Assembly: GCA_021793595.1 (NCBI GenBank)
Contig: JAJYSL010000005.1
Span: forward strand, 4,739 to 68,738
Source of the DNA: Acidobacteriota bacterium
GTDB taxonomy: Bacteria > Acidobacteriota > Terriglobia > Terriglobales > Acidobacteriaceae
Direction of reading: 5' to 3'
DNA length: 64,000 bases
The number at the start of each line of letters is the position of its first letter. Position 1 is the stretch's first letter. The translations under genes and the position numbers were made by a program. The notes under the pieces are model-generated. The model saw nothing but the letters and a program-made list of their open reading frames with translations, searched no databases and was not told the origin of the DNA. Shown one piece after another: positions 25,221-32,702 of this stretch.

Positions 25221-25717
25221 GAGGCGGGTTTCGGCGGGCGAAGCGCCAGCGTGATACGACGCTCGTCGCCTTGCAGCGTTTCGATGACAACCTCTCCGTC
25301 GCAGCGCGCGGTGACGGAGGGAAATTTTTCTCCCCACTCAATCAGCAGCACGCTTTGTGGGGTCATCAGTTCTTCCATGCCCAGCGTATCCAACTGACGC
25401 TGATTTTCGATGCGATACAGGTCGAGATGATAGAGCAGAATGGTCTGGCCAAGATTGGCGTGTTCCACGCTGCGACCCGCATATTCATGGATCAAAGTAA
25501 ATGTGGGGCTGGTGACTTCTTCCGGCTCCGCGGCATCGAGCGCGGCAGCAATTCCCTTCACCAGCGTAGTTTTGCCTGCGCCCAAATCTCCGCGCAGCAG
25601 CACTACTCTCGGCGGCTCGAGGAACTTCGCGATCTCGCGTCCCACCTCGATGGTTTCCTCGGCGGAGTGAGTGGTGAACACGCGAATATTTTCGCTGAGC
25701 GGTTTGGTATCGCTCAC
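25217..25717 (-). CDS. tsaE: tRNA threonylcarbamoyladenosine biosynthesis ATPase TsaE
   Basis: This 166-residue cytoplasmic ATPase works with TsaB and TsaD to make t6A37 in ANN-decoding tRNAs. The Walker A GDLGAGKTT (about 43-51), TSPTFTLIHEY and the YHLDLYRIE segment are diagnostic; LLIEWGEKFP follows. The GTG at 25717 is chosen because AGGAGGG precedes it and it overlaps the nnr stop codon as GTGA. tsaE next to the nnr/yjeF gene is a widespread arrangement. Confidence 0.95.
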   Translation of the reverse strand: MSDTKPLSENIRVFTTHSAEETIEVGREIAKFLEPPRVVLLRGDLGAGKTTLVKGIAAALDAAEPEEVTSPTFTLIHEYAGRSVEHANLGQTILLYHLDLYRIENQRQLDTLGMEELMTPQSVLLIEWGEKFPSVTARCDGEVVIETLQGDERRITLALRPPKPAS

Positions 25718-27303
25718 CGCTGTCCCTCCTGTAACCACGTGAAGTTGTCGCGATCGACGGGAGTGCGGATAGCCTGCGAAAGATGCTGCAACAGCTCCGT
25801 CGCCAGCATCGTGTGTTCATCGTGGTCGCGCACGAACAGGTCTGCCGCGGCCCCGTGCAACCAGACGGCACACTCTACGGCTTGTTGGATGCGGTTTGGA
25901 CATTGCGCGACCAAGGCAGCGACCATGCCGGTAAGAATATCGCCGCTGCCGCCTTTGGCCATGGCGGGATTGCCGCTGGTATTGACGGCGATGCTGCCGT
26001 CTGGATGCGCGACCAGCGTGCGCCAACCTTTCAGCACCAAAGTCACTTGATGTTCGGTCGCGAAGGTGCGTGCGGTGGTCATTCGATCCTGTTCGACATC
26101 GGCAATAGTGCACCCTAGAAGGCGCGCCATCTCGCCGGGATGCGGCGTGAGGATCAAGGGCCGCTTGGCTCCGTTGAGCAGTCCGGTGCGGCCCTCGAAT
26201 GCATTCAGTCCGTCGGCGTCGAGCACGGTTGGCAGGTCGGAATGGAGCACCAGTTCGCGGACAAATTCGGCTGTTTCGGGCTCGCGACCAAGGCCGGGTC
26301 CGATGGCAAGCGTAGTGATGCCGCGCAGCATCTTTTCCATTCTCTTGGCGTCGAGATTGTTGAGGGAAATGCTTCCGCTGGAGGATTCTTCCAGCAACAG
26401 GGTCATCATCTCGGGAGCGAAGCCGGCAACAATGCTTGCGATTCCGCGAGGGATCGCGGCGGTGGTGAGGCCGGCGCCACCACGCATGGCTGCCAATGAG
26501 GCCATCGCGGCCGCTCCACCTTTTCCGGGCGAGCCGCCGACGACGAGCACGTGGCCGAAGCGACCTTTGTTGCAGTCGAGGGCTCGGGGCTGCTCGGTGA
26601 TTTTCTTCGATGCTCCCGTCCAATACAGGCCAGCCTTCGAGATGGCAAGATCGGATGGTGAGCCGATCTGCGCGACTGCCACCGGGCCGCGTGTTAACGC
26701 GCCAAAAGCGTGCGCCAGCTTGGGTGCGGTAAAGGTGATGACAGCGTCGGAACGAAAGGCGTCCGGCGCGGACATCGCGGTCGAGTCGGCATCCCAACCA
26801 GTGGGAAGATCGACGGAAACAACAGGAGCGGGATGATCGGCGAGTGTATTTTTCAGGGCTGCGGCGACTCCGCGCAACGGCGGATGAAAGCCGGTGCCAA
26901 GGACCGCATCGAGGAATAATTCTGTCTCATGGAAACAGTCCTGGAACGAAATGCGGTGCAAATCTTCTTCGGTCGCGAGCAGCATACTGGATTTTTTGAG
27001 TGCCTGTGGCAGCTTCTCAAACATTGCGCGAGCATCCTGGCTCAATTGTTCGAACGGCGACAGCAGGAGCAGACGCACCTGCTTGCCGGCAGCCTCCAGA
27101 TGGCGCGCGGCAACCAGTCCGTCTCCGCCGTTGTTTCCTTTTCCGCAGAGCACGAGGATGTGGTGTGCGGAGGGAAACTGGCGTGCGACGAACTCGGCCA
27201 CACGGGAGCCCGCTGCTTCCATCAGGGCTTGCCCGGAGACGCCCCCCTGCTCGACGGTGCGTTCATCGCACTGGCGCATTTCCTCTGCCGTTAAAACATC
27301 CAT
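25714..27303 (-). CDS. nnrD/nnrE: Bifunctional NAD(P)H-hydrate epimerase / ADP-dependent NAD(P)H-hydrate dehydratase
   Basis: This 529-residue fusion repairs hydrated NAD(P)H. The N-terminal epimerase half (about 1-215) shows LCGKGNNGGDGLVAARHL, DAVLGTGF and DLPTGWDADS. The C-terminal dehydratase half (about 230-510) shows VVGGSPGKGGAAAMA, GPGLGRE, LDADGLNAF, LTPHPGEMA and the PAMAKGGSGDILTG kinase-like loop. The ATG at 27303 begins the conserved MDVLTAEEM; the frame extends only to a TTG at 27339. It is cotranscribed with tsaE (4-bp overlap). Confidence 0.95.
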   Translation of the reverse strand: MDVLTAEEMRQCDERTVEQGGVSGQALMEAAGSRVAEFVARQFPSAHHILVLCGKGNNGGDGLVAARHLEAAGKQVRLLLLSPFEQLSQDARAMFEKLPQALKKSSMLLATEEDLHRISFQDCFHETELFLDAVLGTGFHPPLRGVAAALKNTLADHPAPVVSVDLPTGWDADSTAMSAPDAFRSDAVITFTAPKLAHAFGALTRGPVAVAQIGSPSDLAISKAGLYWTGASKKITEQPRALDCNKGRFGHVLVVGGSPGKGGAAAMASLAAMRGGAGLTTAAIPRGIASIVAGFAPEMMTLLLEESSSGSISLNNLDAKRMEKMLRGITTLAIGPGLGREPETAEFVRELVLHSDLPTVLDADGLNAFEGRTGLLNGAKRPLILTPHPGEMARLLGCTIADVEQDRMTTARTFATEHQVTLVLKGWRTLVAHPDGSIAVNTSGNPAMAKGGSGDILTGMVAALVAQCPNRIQQAVECAVWLHGAAADLFVRDHDEHTMLATELLQHLSQAIRTPVDRDNFTWLQEGQR

Positions 27304-27499
27304 GATGCCGTTGTACCGGAAGGGCTGGGATTTGTGCAATCGCGGGGTGGGAAAGGGGCCATTGCGAACCCACTCAGCACGTCAATTCTAGATTGGTCGC
27401 GACTTCCATATAGCCGGCGCGAGTAGCAACGCTTAGAATGGTTTTCAATGAACAGCTGGTGGGAACTCGGCGAAGGAATGGGCATTCAGGGGGGACAAG

Positions 27500-28135
27500 A
27501 TGGAGCCCTGGCGCTTAACGTGCCCTTTTTGTGGCGAGAAAGGTAATTTTTCTCTTGAATATCGTGCTGAGAAAAAGAAGGCAAACTCCAGCAAACGTTT
27601 AAGCTTCGATCTGTATCGATGTAACGTCTGTGTAGGATTCGTTCAAGTGCTTTGGTCGGCGGGAGAGTTTGCGCACGGGATGAACCGCCTCTACAACTAC
27701 AGGGTTCTGCCCTGGCCGCTCTCAGGTAAGCCAGAGCCATCCACAAATTGGCCGGATGGAATGACTAGATTTTGGATTCAAGCACATAATTCACTCAGCA
27801 ATGAAAATTGGGACGCGGCTAATTTAATGGCGCGGAGTGCCCTGCAGTTCGTCGTACGTGAGAAGGGCGCGAGCAACGGAAATCTGAAGGAACAGATAGA
27901 CGATCTTGGGACGAAAGGGGTTCTCCACCCTTTGATGCAGGAGTGGGCTCACGAAGTGCGGCTGCTTGCCAATGACTCAGCACACCCCGACGCTTCAGTA
28001 CCTCTACCGGTGACCCCGCAAGACGCAAGAGACATCATCAATTTTCTTGATTTTCTGATGCATTACCTCTATGACCTACCACACCAGATCAGCGAGTATC
28101 GACAGCGCAAGAACTCTGCAACCACTTCGCGATAA
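27500..28135 (+). CDS. DUF4145 domain-containing protein
   Basis: This 211-residue cytoplasmic protein begins with a probable zinc ribbon, CPFCGEKG ... YRCNVCVG (Cys pairs near 9-12 and 41-44). A helical DUF4145 region follows, with ANLMARSALQFVVREKGA and DSAHPDASVPL. DUF4145 proteins are often found in defence or mobile contexts, sometimes fused to nucleases, but here no nuclease domain is visible. An AGGGGGG site lies 5 nt before the ATG. Function is not known. It is divergent from the nnr gene. Confidence 0.7.
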   Translation: MEPWRLTCPFCGEKGNFSLEYRAEKKKANSSKRLSFDLYRCNVCVGFVQVLWSAGEFAHGMNRLYNYRVLPWPLSGKPEPSTNWPDGMTRFWIQAHNSLSNENWDAANLMARSALQFVVREKGASNGNLKEQIDDLGTKGVLHPLMQEWAHEVRLLANDSAHPDASVPLPVTPQDARDIINFLDFLMHYLYDLPHQISEYRQRKNSATTSR

Positions 28136-28153
28136 GAGCCGGGCAACCGGCTC
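28136..28153 (+). terminator. GNRA-loop hairpin directly after the DUF4145 stop codon
   Basis: GAGCCGG and CCGGCTC form a perfect 7-bp stem around a GCAA tetraloop, starting at the base after the TAA. No U-run follows, so intrinsic termination would be weak. It could also stabilise the 3' end of the message. Confidence 0.4.
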
Positions 28154-28178
28154 CTACGGTGGATGGACGAATACTGTC

Positions 28179-28388
28179 TCAGCGATCAGTGGGATGATGG
28201 AGAATGCGCCATTTGTCAGGTGATCCAACGTCAGTGTTTCGAACACGCTCACCAAAAACCGTGTCGTATGGTCGCAATCTGTGAGCAGTCAGCCCCGCTT
28301 CCTCTTGTGTCGATCCGTAACAGATCGGCTGCTTATTCTGCAATGCAACCCATGACCCTCCATGTTCCTCGATGAAAACGTTCGCCAT
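28179..28388 (-). CDS. Small conserved-looking hypothetical protein (69 aa)
   Basis: The ATG at 28388 has a strong AGGAGG site 6 nt upstream, which supports a real gene. The protein starts MANVFIEEHGGSWVALQNKQ and continues with an acidic-basic pattern (GSTQEEAGLTAHRLRP, KWRILHHP). The layout, a short beta start with W and G, then an 'EA..A..L' helix, recalls small DUF2188-like proteins. I do not recognise a function. An overlapping plus-strand frame (28163-28375) has no ribosome site and is not accepted. Confidence 0.6.
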   Translation of the reverse strand: MANVFIEEHGGSWVALQNKQPICYGSTQEEAGLTAHRLRPYDTVFGERVRNTDVGSPDKWRILHHPTDR

Positions 28389-28513
28389 TTTGGCCTCCTG
28401 AAGTGCGCTTGGACCCGGCGCCCATCAATAATTTACCGCCATTGTGCCAGAAGATGCAGGAGCGCCCCAACTTGGCTCGCGACACAATACAGCGATTTCC
28501 AGATGGCTGGCTC

Positions 28514-28561
28514 TTAAAACCGGGAGCGTAATTGGATCGAGCGGAGGAATTCTTCGCGGAG
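28514..28561 (-). pseudogene. Possible remnant of a tyrA 3' end
   Basis: In the minus frame ending TAA at 28514 the peptide LREEFLRSIQLRSRF matches the C-terminus of the TyrA encoded at 29495 (LRDQFLRANQFRSRF) at 10 of 15 positions, both ending at a stop codon. At DNA level about 38 bp (28515-28552 against 29498-29535) align without gaps. The toxin-antitoxin pair lies between the two copies. Chance cannot be excluded at this length. Confidence 0.35.
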
Positions 28562-28616
28562 CGCGCTCTCGTGGCGACGCGTGGCACATCTGGGCACCCA
28601 TGCGAATGCGGGCCGG

Positions 28617-29021
28617 CTAGCTGCCGTGGCGTTGCCAGAAAGCGGCGGGGGTGACGATGGGGTAGCGCTCGGCAAGAGCGAGCAGGTCTTTGTCGCCGGT
28701 GATGAGGTAGTCGGCCTGCGCCGCCCGCAACGTTCCCAGAACCGGCCAATCGGCTCGGTCGCGCAAGGTTTCATCCGGTTCGGCGGCGGGTTCGACGATG
28801 TCCGCCAGGAACATGAAGTTGTCGGCAAGATCGCGAATCTCCGCGGAGTTCAGCAAAATTCGCGAAAGCCGCGGCAGCACCCGCACCATCTCATCCAGAA
28901 TGTACCGCGATAGCACGACATCCAATCCTCCCCGCCGCCAAACGCCGAGGATTTGCCCGGGAATGCTGCTGGGATAGGCCATTCCGGAGACTAAAACATT
29001 GGTATCGAGAACCACCCGCAT
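28617..29021 (-). CDS. PIN domain toxin (putative toxin-antitoxin system toxin component)
   Basis: This 134-residue protein has a PIN nuclease fold. Acidic residues are placed as expected: VVLDTNVLVSG at the N-terminus, LDEMVRVL in the middle and ADYLITGDKDLLALA near the C-terminus, ending TPAAFWQRH. PIN toxins cleave RNA with bound Mg or Mn. The ATG at 29021 begins 8 nt after the antitoxin stop codon. The long open frame that runs further upstream overlaps the antitoxin gene and is not used. The RNA target is unknown. Confidence 0.85.
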   Translation of the reverse strand: MRVVLDTNVLVSGMAYPSSIPGQILGVWRRGGLDVVLSRYILDEMVRVLPRLSRILLNSAEIRDLADNFMFLADIVEPAAEPDETLRDRADWPVLGTLRAAQADYLITGDKDLLALAERYPIVTPAAFWQRHGS

Positions 29022-29029
29022 TCGCGCGG

Positions 29030-29344
29030 TCAAGGTCGCCGTTTCCGGGGCTGGCGTTTCCGGGGCTGCCGTGCGCGCGACCGCCGTTCCCGGGCGACCG
29101 CCGCATCGATTTCCGCCATGCCCTGCTCGACCGGCACGTCCGTGTAGGCCTCGGTGATGCGGCGGCTCAATGCATCGAATCGCTCGCGCATGCGGCGAAT
29201 TCTGGCAAAGAGCTCGGCGTCCACGAGAACGGCCACCGGCTTGCCATCCTTGTTGATGACAATGCTGTCGCTGCGATACTGCACCTGGTTGATCATCTCG
29301 CCCAGGTTTTGGCGGAAGTTGACGGCGGTGACTTCTGTAATCAT
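29030..29344 (-). CDS. Phd/YefM family antitoxin
   Basis: This 104-residue protein has an N-terminal Phd/YefM DNA-binding part (MITEVTAVNFRQNLGEMINQ, then SIVINKDGKPVAVLV). A helical region and a very basic tail follow, containing the repeated PRKRQ/PRKRR units encoded by a short direct repeat. It should neutralise the PIN toxin encoded next and repress the shared promoter. The ATG at 29344 has GGAGG 7 nt upstream; the frame extends 6 codons further without support. The tail could be the toxin-binding or an extra nucleic-acid-binding part. Confidence 0.87.
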   Translation of the reverse strand: MITEVTAVNFRQNLGEMINQVQYRSDSIVINKDGKPVAVLVDAELFARIRRMRERFDALSRRITEAYTDVPVEQGMAEIDAAVARERRSRARQPRKRQPRKRRP

Positions 29345-29356
29345 TTGGGAACCTCC

Positions 29357-29412
29357 GGTCATAATGACCGCTATGATCAGTATGATCAGTCTGAGATGCG
29401 AAGTCTAGTATA
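29357..29412 (-). promoter_or_regulatory. Promoter and operator of the Phd/PIN module
   Basis: On the minus strand a TATACT -10 box (29407-29412) is followed by two tandem perfect 9-bp repeats, CTGATCATA read leftward (29372-29389), each containing the palindrome TGATCA. Then comes the inverted repeat GGTCAT-t-ATGACC (29357-29369), which abuts the antitoxin Shine-Dalgarno. No good -35 box is visible. The layout fits autorepression by the Phd antitoxin; which element it binds is not known. Confidence 0.5.
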
Positions 29413-29494
29413 AAACCGGAATTACTGAATTGCGGAGATTGAAGCTGGTCTCTCGACTGGTCGCCGCGGCGCCCTTTGCTTGAGGTGGATGGAG

Positions 29495-30412
29495 CTAAAA
29501 TCTTGAGCGGAACTGGTTGGCGCGGAGGAATTGGTCGCGCAACTCGGGATGTTTGAGGTTCTCGCGGATTGAGGCAAGACGCTGTTCGAGCGCCAGGAGG
29601 GCCGCGGCGATGGCTTCGTCGTTGGTTTGCGCGATATCCCGCCACATGGAATAGGGGCTGGCGCCGAGTCGCGTCATCTCATGCATGGCGCGGCCGCCGA
29701 TGGCGCGGAGCTGGTCGGAAGGGTTGGCGAGATTTCCCTTTTCCTTGCCATCTTCGGGGAAAGTATCTTCAAGAAGCGCGGCCAGCGCGGTTCCAAGCAT
29801 CTGCGGCAGATGACTGGCCCAGGCGCAGATTTCATCGTGGCGAACGGGATCGAGATCCCACATGCGGCAGCCCATACGCGCGACCCAGTGACGCCACTTG
29901 TCGGCGCGCTGCCGGCCCAGAGTTTGTTTCTCCGCCTCGGCCGGATTCGGCTCCTGCGAGGTGAAGAGCCACACCGCTCCCTGAAACAAATTGGGATCGG
30001 CGTTGGCTGCGCCAAAAACCTCCTTGCCTGCCATGGGATGCCCGGGAAGAAAATAGGCAGCGCCAGGAGAAGAAAATGCCTCTTCCGCGACGGCACAGAT
30101 TTTTCGCTTGGTGCTGCCGACATCGGTGACCAACTGATGCTGCTGCAGAACGGGCGCGAGCCGTTCGATCCACTCCAGAATCCCGAAGACCGGCGTGGCG
30201 AGCAGGATGCAATCGGTTTCGCGCGCGGCGGCCAGCGGATCGGAGGCGACAGAATCGATCGCGCCCTTGTCGCGGGCCGTCTCGGCTTCCTGCGGAGATC
30301 GATCCCATCCAACGATGCTACCGGCAAATCCATTGGCACGCAGTGCCAGCCCGACGGACGAACCGATGAGGCCGGTGCCAAGGATGGTGACGCTCTGGAT
30401 AGATTCGGGCAC
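29495..30412 (-). CDS. tyrA: Prephenate dehydrogenase
   Basis: This 305-residue NAD(P)-dependent enzyme converts prephenate to 4-hydroxyphenylpyruvate in tyrosine synthesis. The Rossmann loop ILGTGLIGSSVGLAL is at the N-terminus, with DVGSTKR and LPGHPMAGKEVFG as family motifs. A GTG at 30412, 8 nt after the DAHP synthase stop, is the likely start; the frame extends to a TTG at 30463. The C-terminal 15 residues are echoed at 28514-28561. It is the last gene of the aromatic operon. Confidence 0.93.
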   Translation of the reverse strand: MPESIQSVTILGTGLIGSSVGLALRANGFAGSIVGWDRSPQEAETARDKGAIDSVASDPLAAARETDCILLATPVFGILEWIERLAPVLQQHQLVTDVGSTKRKICAVAEEAFSSPGAAYFLPGHPMAGKEVFGAANADPNLFQGAVWLFTSQEPNPAEAEKQTLGRQRADKWRHWVARMGCRMWDLDPVRHDEICAWASHLPQMLGTALAALLEDTFPEDGKEKGNLANPSDQLRAIGGRAMHEMTRLGASPYSMWRDIAQTNDEAIAAALLALEQRLASIRENLKHPELRDQFLRANQFRSRF

Positions 30413-30419
30413 GGTTTGT

Positions 30420-31475
30420 CTACACTTCTGCGTGCAGCGCAGCTTCGTGAGCGCGGGGGCCAATGTTGCGTCCGACCGCGGTGGCGATAATACGCAACTC
30501 GTCCATCAATTTTTCGAACTGCTGCGGAAACAGCGATTGCGCGCCGTCTGAAACTGCTTTATCGGGGTTGGGATGCACTTCCATCAGCAGACCGTCGCAA
30601 CCGGCGGCGACCGAAGCGCGCGCCATGGCCGGAACCATATCGCGCCGACCGGTTCCGTGGGATGGATCGGCCAGCACGGGCAGATGGGACAGGTGCTTCA
30701 ATATAGGAACCGCGGATATATCCATGGTGTTGCGGGTGTAGGTTTCGAAAGTGCGAATGCCGCGCTCGCAGAGCATCACATCGTAATTTCCGCCCGACAA
30801 GATATATTCGGCGGAAAGCAGCAGCTCTTCAATGGTAGCTGCGATGCCGCGCTTCAATAGAACAGGTTTGCGGATCAGGCCAAGCTCGCGCAGGAGGTTG
30901 AAGTTTTGCATATTGCGAGCGCCGACCTGCAGCACATCGACGTATGGAAGCATCAATTCGATCTGAGAAATCTCCATGACTTCGCTGACGATCAGCAGGC
31001 CCGTGGCATCGCCCACTTCGCGCAATAGCCGCAGACCATCAAGGCCCATACCCTGAAATGAATACGGCGAGCTACGCGGCTTAAAGGCACCGCCACGCAG
31101 AAATTTCGCGCCGGCATCGCCGACCTGGCGGGCGATGGTGAACATCTGCTCCCGCGATTCCACCGAGCAGGGACCGGCCATGACCATGACCTCTTCACCG
31201 CCCACAGCAACTCCGTTGGGAAATCGAATGACCGTGCCTGAAGGCCGGAACCCTCGGCCTGCAAGCTTATATGGCGAGGTGATGCGGTGGGCTTCGGCGA
31301 CCCCGGCCATCACCTGGAAATCCTGCACATCAAAGCTGGCCGGCTGGCCAACACCGGCCAGAACGGTTTGCTGCGTACCGGTGGTGCGATGAACGTTGAA
31401 TCCTATTTCTACCATCCGGCCCAGCACATGCTGGATCTCTTCCTCGGTGGCGTTATGCAGCATCGCGACAATCAT
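30420..31475 (-). CDS. aroF: 3-deoxy-7-phosphoheptulonate (DAHP) synthase
   Basis: This 351-residue enzyme condenses PEP and erythrose-4-phosphate, the first step of the shikimate pathway. It is the type I-beta class with an N-terminal ferredoxin-like regulatory domain (about 1-70). The barrel follows, with MAGPCSVES, FLRGGAFKPRSSPYSFQG, ARNMQNF, LLKRG, CERGIRTFE and DPSHGTGRRD. The regulatory domain suggests feedback by aromatic amino acids, which is known for this class. It overlaps the chorismate mutase gene by ATGA (31472-31475). Confidence 0.96.
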   Translation of the reverse strand: MIVAMLHNATEEEIQHVLGRMVEIGFNVHRTTGTQQTVLAGVGQPASFDVQDFQVMAGVAEAHRITSPYKLAGRGFRPSGTVIRFPNGVAVGGEEVMVMAGPCSVESREQMFTIARQVGDAGAKFLRGGAFKPRSSPYSFQGMGLDGLRLLREVGDATGLLIVSEVMEISQIELMLPYVDVLQVGARNMQNFNLLRELGLIRKPVLLKRGIAATIEELLLSAEYILSGGNYDVMLCERGIRTFETYTRNTMDISAVPILKHLSHLPVLADPSHGTGRRDMVPAMARASVAAGCDGLLMEVHPNPDKAVSDGAQSLFPQQFEKLMDELRIIATAVGRNIGPRAHEAALHAEV

Positions 31476-31804
31476 TTCTGTTCTCGTTTCGTCGTATTTT
31501 CTACTTTGCTATCCTTGAGCGGATCGTCCGTCAGCGCCGCTGCCAGTTCGTCTTTCTGCAGGGTCCGCATCACATCGATGATGCGCTCGTAGATGTGCGT
31601 CAGTTCCATATCCGGCAGCGGACCGGGATTGGTCTTGCGCACATTCTCGAAAATCGTCATTTCCCGGGTTGGTTCATAAATCGGCAATTCGGTTTGGCGT
31701 TTCAGGCGACCGATGGCCTGGGCTGCCGTAGCACGTTCGCTGATCAGTCGTACGATCTGGCGGTCGAGCTCATCGATCTTTTTACGCCAATCTGCAATAT
31801 CCAT
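31472..31804 (-). CDS. aroQ: Chorismate mutase (AroQ type)
   Basis: This 110-residue all-helical protein rearranges chorismate to prephenate. Typical AroQ residues are in WRKKIDELDRQIVRLISERA (key residues R7, D11, R18) and IGRLKRQTELPIYEPTRE, with a helix-3 region ending TLQKDELA. A GAGGGTG site precedes the ATG. Its product feeds TyrA, two genes downstream. It is separate rather than fused to the DAHP synthase, though the 4-bp overlap implies coupled translation. Confidence 0.93.
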   Translation of the reverse strand: MDIADWRKKIDELDRQIVRLISERATAAQAIGRLKRQTELPIYEPTREMTIFENVRKTNPGPLPDMELTHIYERIIDVMRTLQKDELAAALTDDPLKDSKVENTTKREQK

Positions 31805-31910
31805 GTAGCACCCTCAAGACAGGTTCACAGAGTTGTTTGGTGACACTCGGTGAGGCTCCCCGCCTGAAAAAAGATAATGATGTTCATCCTAATTGACTGC
31901 GGAGAATTTT

Positions 31911-32699
31911 TCAGGAAACCGAACTGTCGCTGGCGACCGGTGAGCGCAGTTCCGCAATAAACTTGCCAACCGCCGCGGGCGCCTTGTCGGCTCCAGACAG
32001 CTCGATGAGAGCCACAATGGCGCTGCCGACCACCGCAGCATCGGCATACTCGGCGACCACAGCGACGTGCGCGGCGTTCGAAATGCCGAAACCCAGAGCG
32101 ATTGGCAGCTTGGTGTAGCGGCGCAGTCGTGTGACCAGCTCACGAGCGTCGCCGGCGACCTGCTGCTGCGTGCCGGTAATGCCGACGCGAGAAATCGCGT
32201 AGATAAATCCTTCAGAAAATTCTGCAATGCGTGCGAGACGAGAGTCTGGACTCGTGGGTGCGGCCAGAAAAATCGGCTGCAGGCGATGTTTTTTCAGGGC
32301 AGCGCGATATTCCTCCGATTCTTCGACAATCAAGTCCGTGACGAGCACGGCGTCCACGCCAGACTTTTCCGCAGCAGCCGCAAACGACTCCAGACCCATC
32401 CGCAAGATGGGGTTCAGGTAGGAGAAAATGACCAGACCGACGGAAGGACGCTGCTTTCGAAGCGAGGCGGCCAATGCCAGGACATCCTCCATGCGAGTTC
32501 CGTTGTGGACTGCCCGCTCGCTGGCGCGCTGAATGACGGGGCCGTCGGCCAGCGGATCGCTGAAGGGGACACCAAGTTCCAGCACATCGGCACCGGCATC
32601 GATGGCGGCGAGGGCGATCTTCCTGCTGGTTTCCAGGTCGGGATCGCCGATCGTGAGGTACACAACCAAACCAGGATAATGCTGAAATTGAATGGCCAT
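31911..32699 (-). CDS. trpA: Tryptophan synthase alpha subunit
   Basis: This 262-residue TIM barrel cleaves indole-3-glycerol phosphate to indole. The catalytic Glu sits in ADVLELGVPFSDPLADGP and the catalytic Asp in VDAVLVTDLIVEE; the phosphate-binding GFGISNAAHV and SAIV segments follow. It starts 3 nt after the trpB stop codon. A 106-bp gap separates it from the chorismate mutase gene. Confidence 0.96.
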   Translation of the reverse strand: MAIQFQHYPGLVVYLTIGDPDLETSRKIALAAIDAGADVLELGVPFSDPLADGPVIQRASERAVHNGTRMEDVLALAASLRKQRPSVGLVIFSYLNPILRMGLESFAAAAEKSGVDAVLVTDLIVEESEEYRAALKKHRLQPIFLAAPTSPDSRLARIAEFSEGFIYAISRVGITGTQQQVAGDARELVTRLRRYTKLPIALGFGISNAAHVAVVAEYADAAVVGSAIVALIELSGADKAPAAVGKFIAELRSPVASDSSVS

Positions 32700-32702
32700 C
32701 GA

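Noticed and set aside
28163..28375. 70-codon plus-strand frame over the small gene
   Set aside because: No ribosome site, whereas the opposite-strand gene has AGGAGG at correct distance.
28617..29645. 342-codon minus frame containing the PIN toxin
   Set aside because: The upstream part lies over the antitoxin gene in a different frame and has no PIN homology; the toxin starts at ATG 29021.
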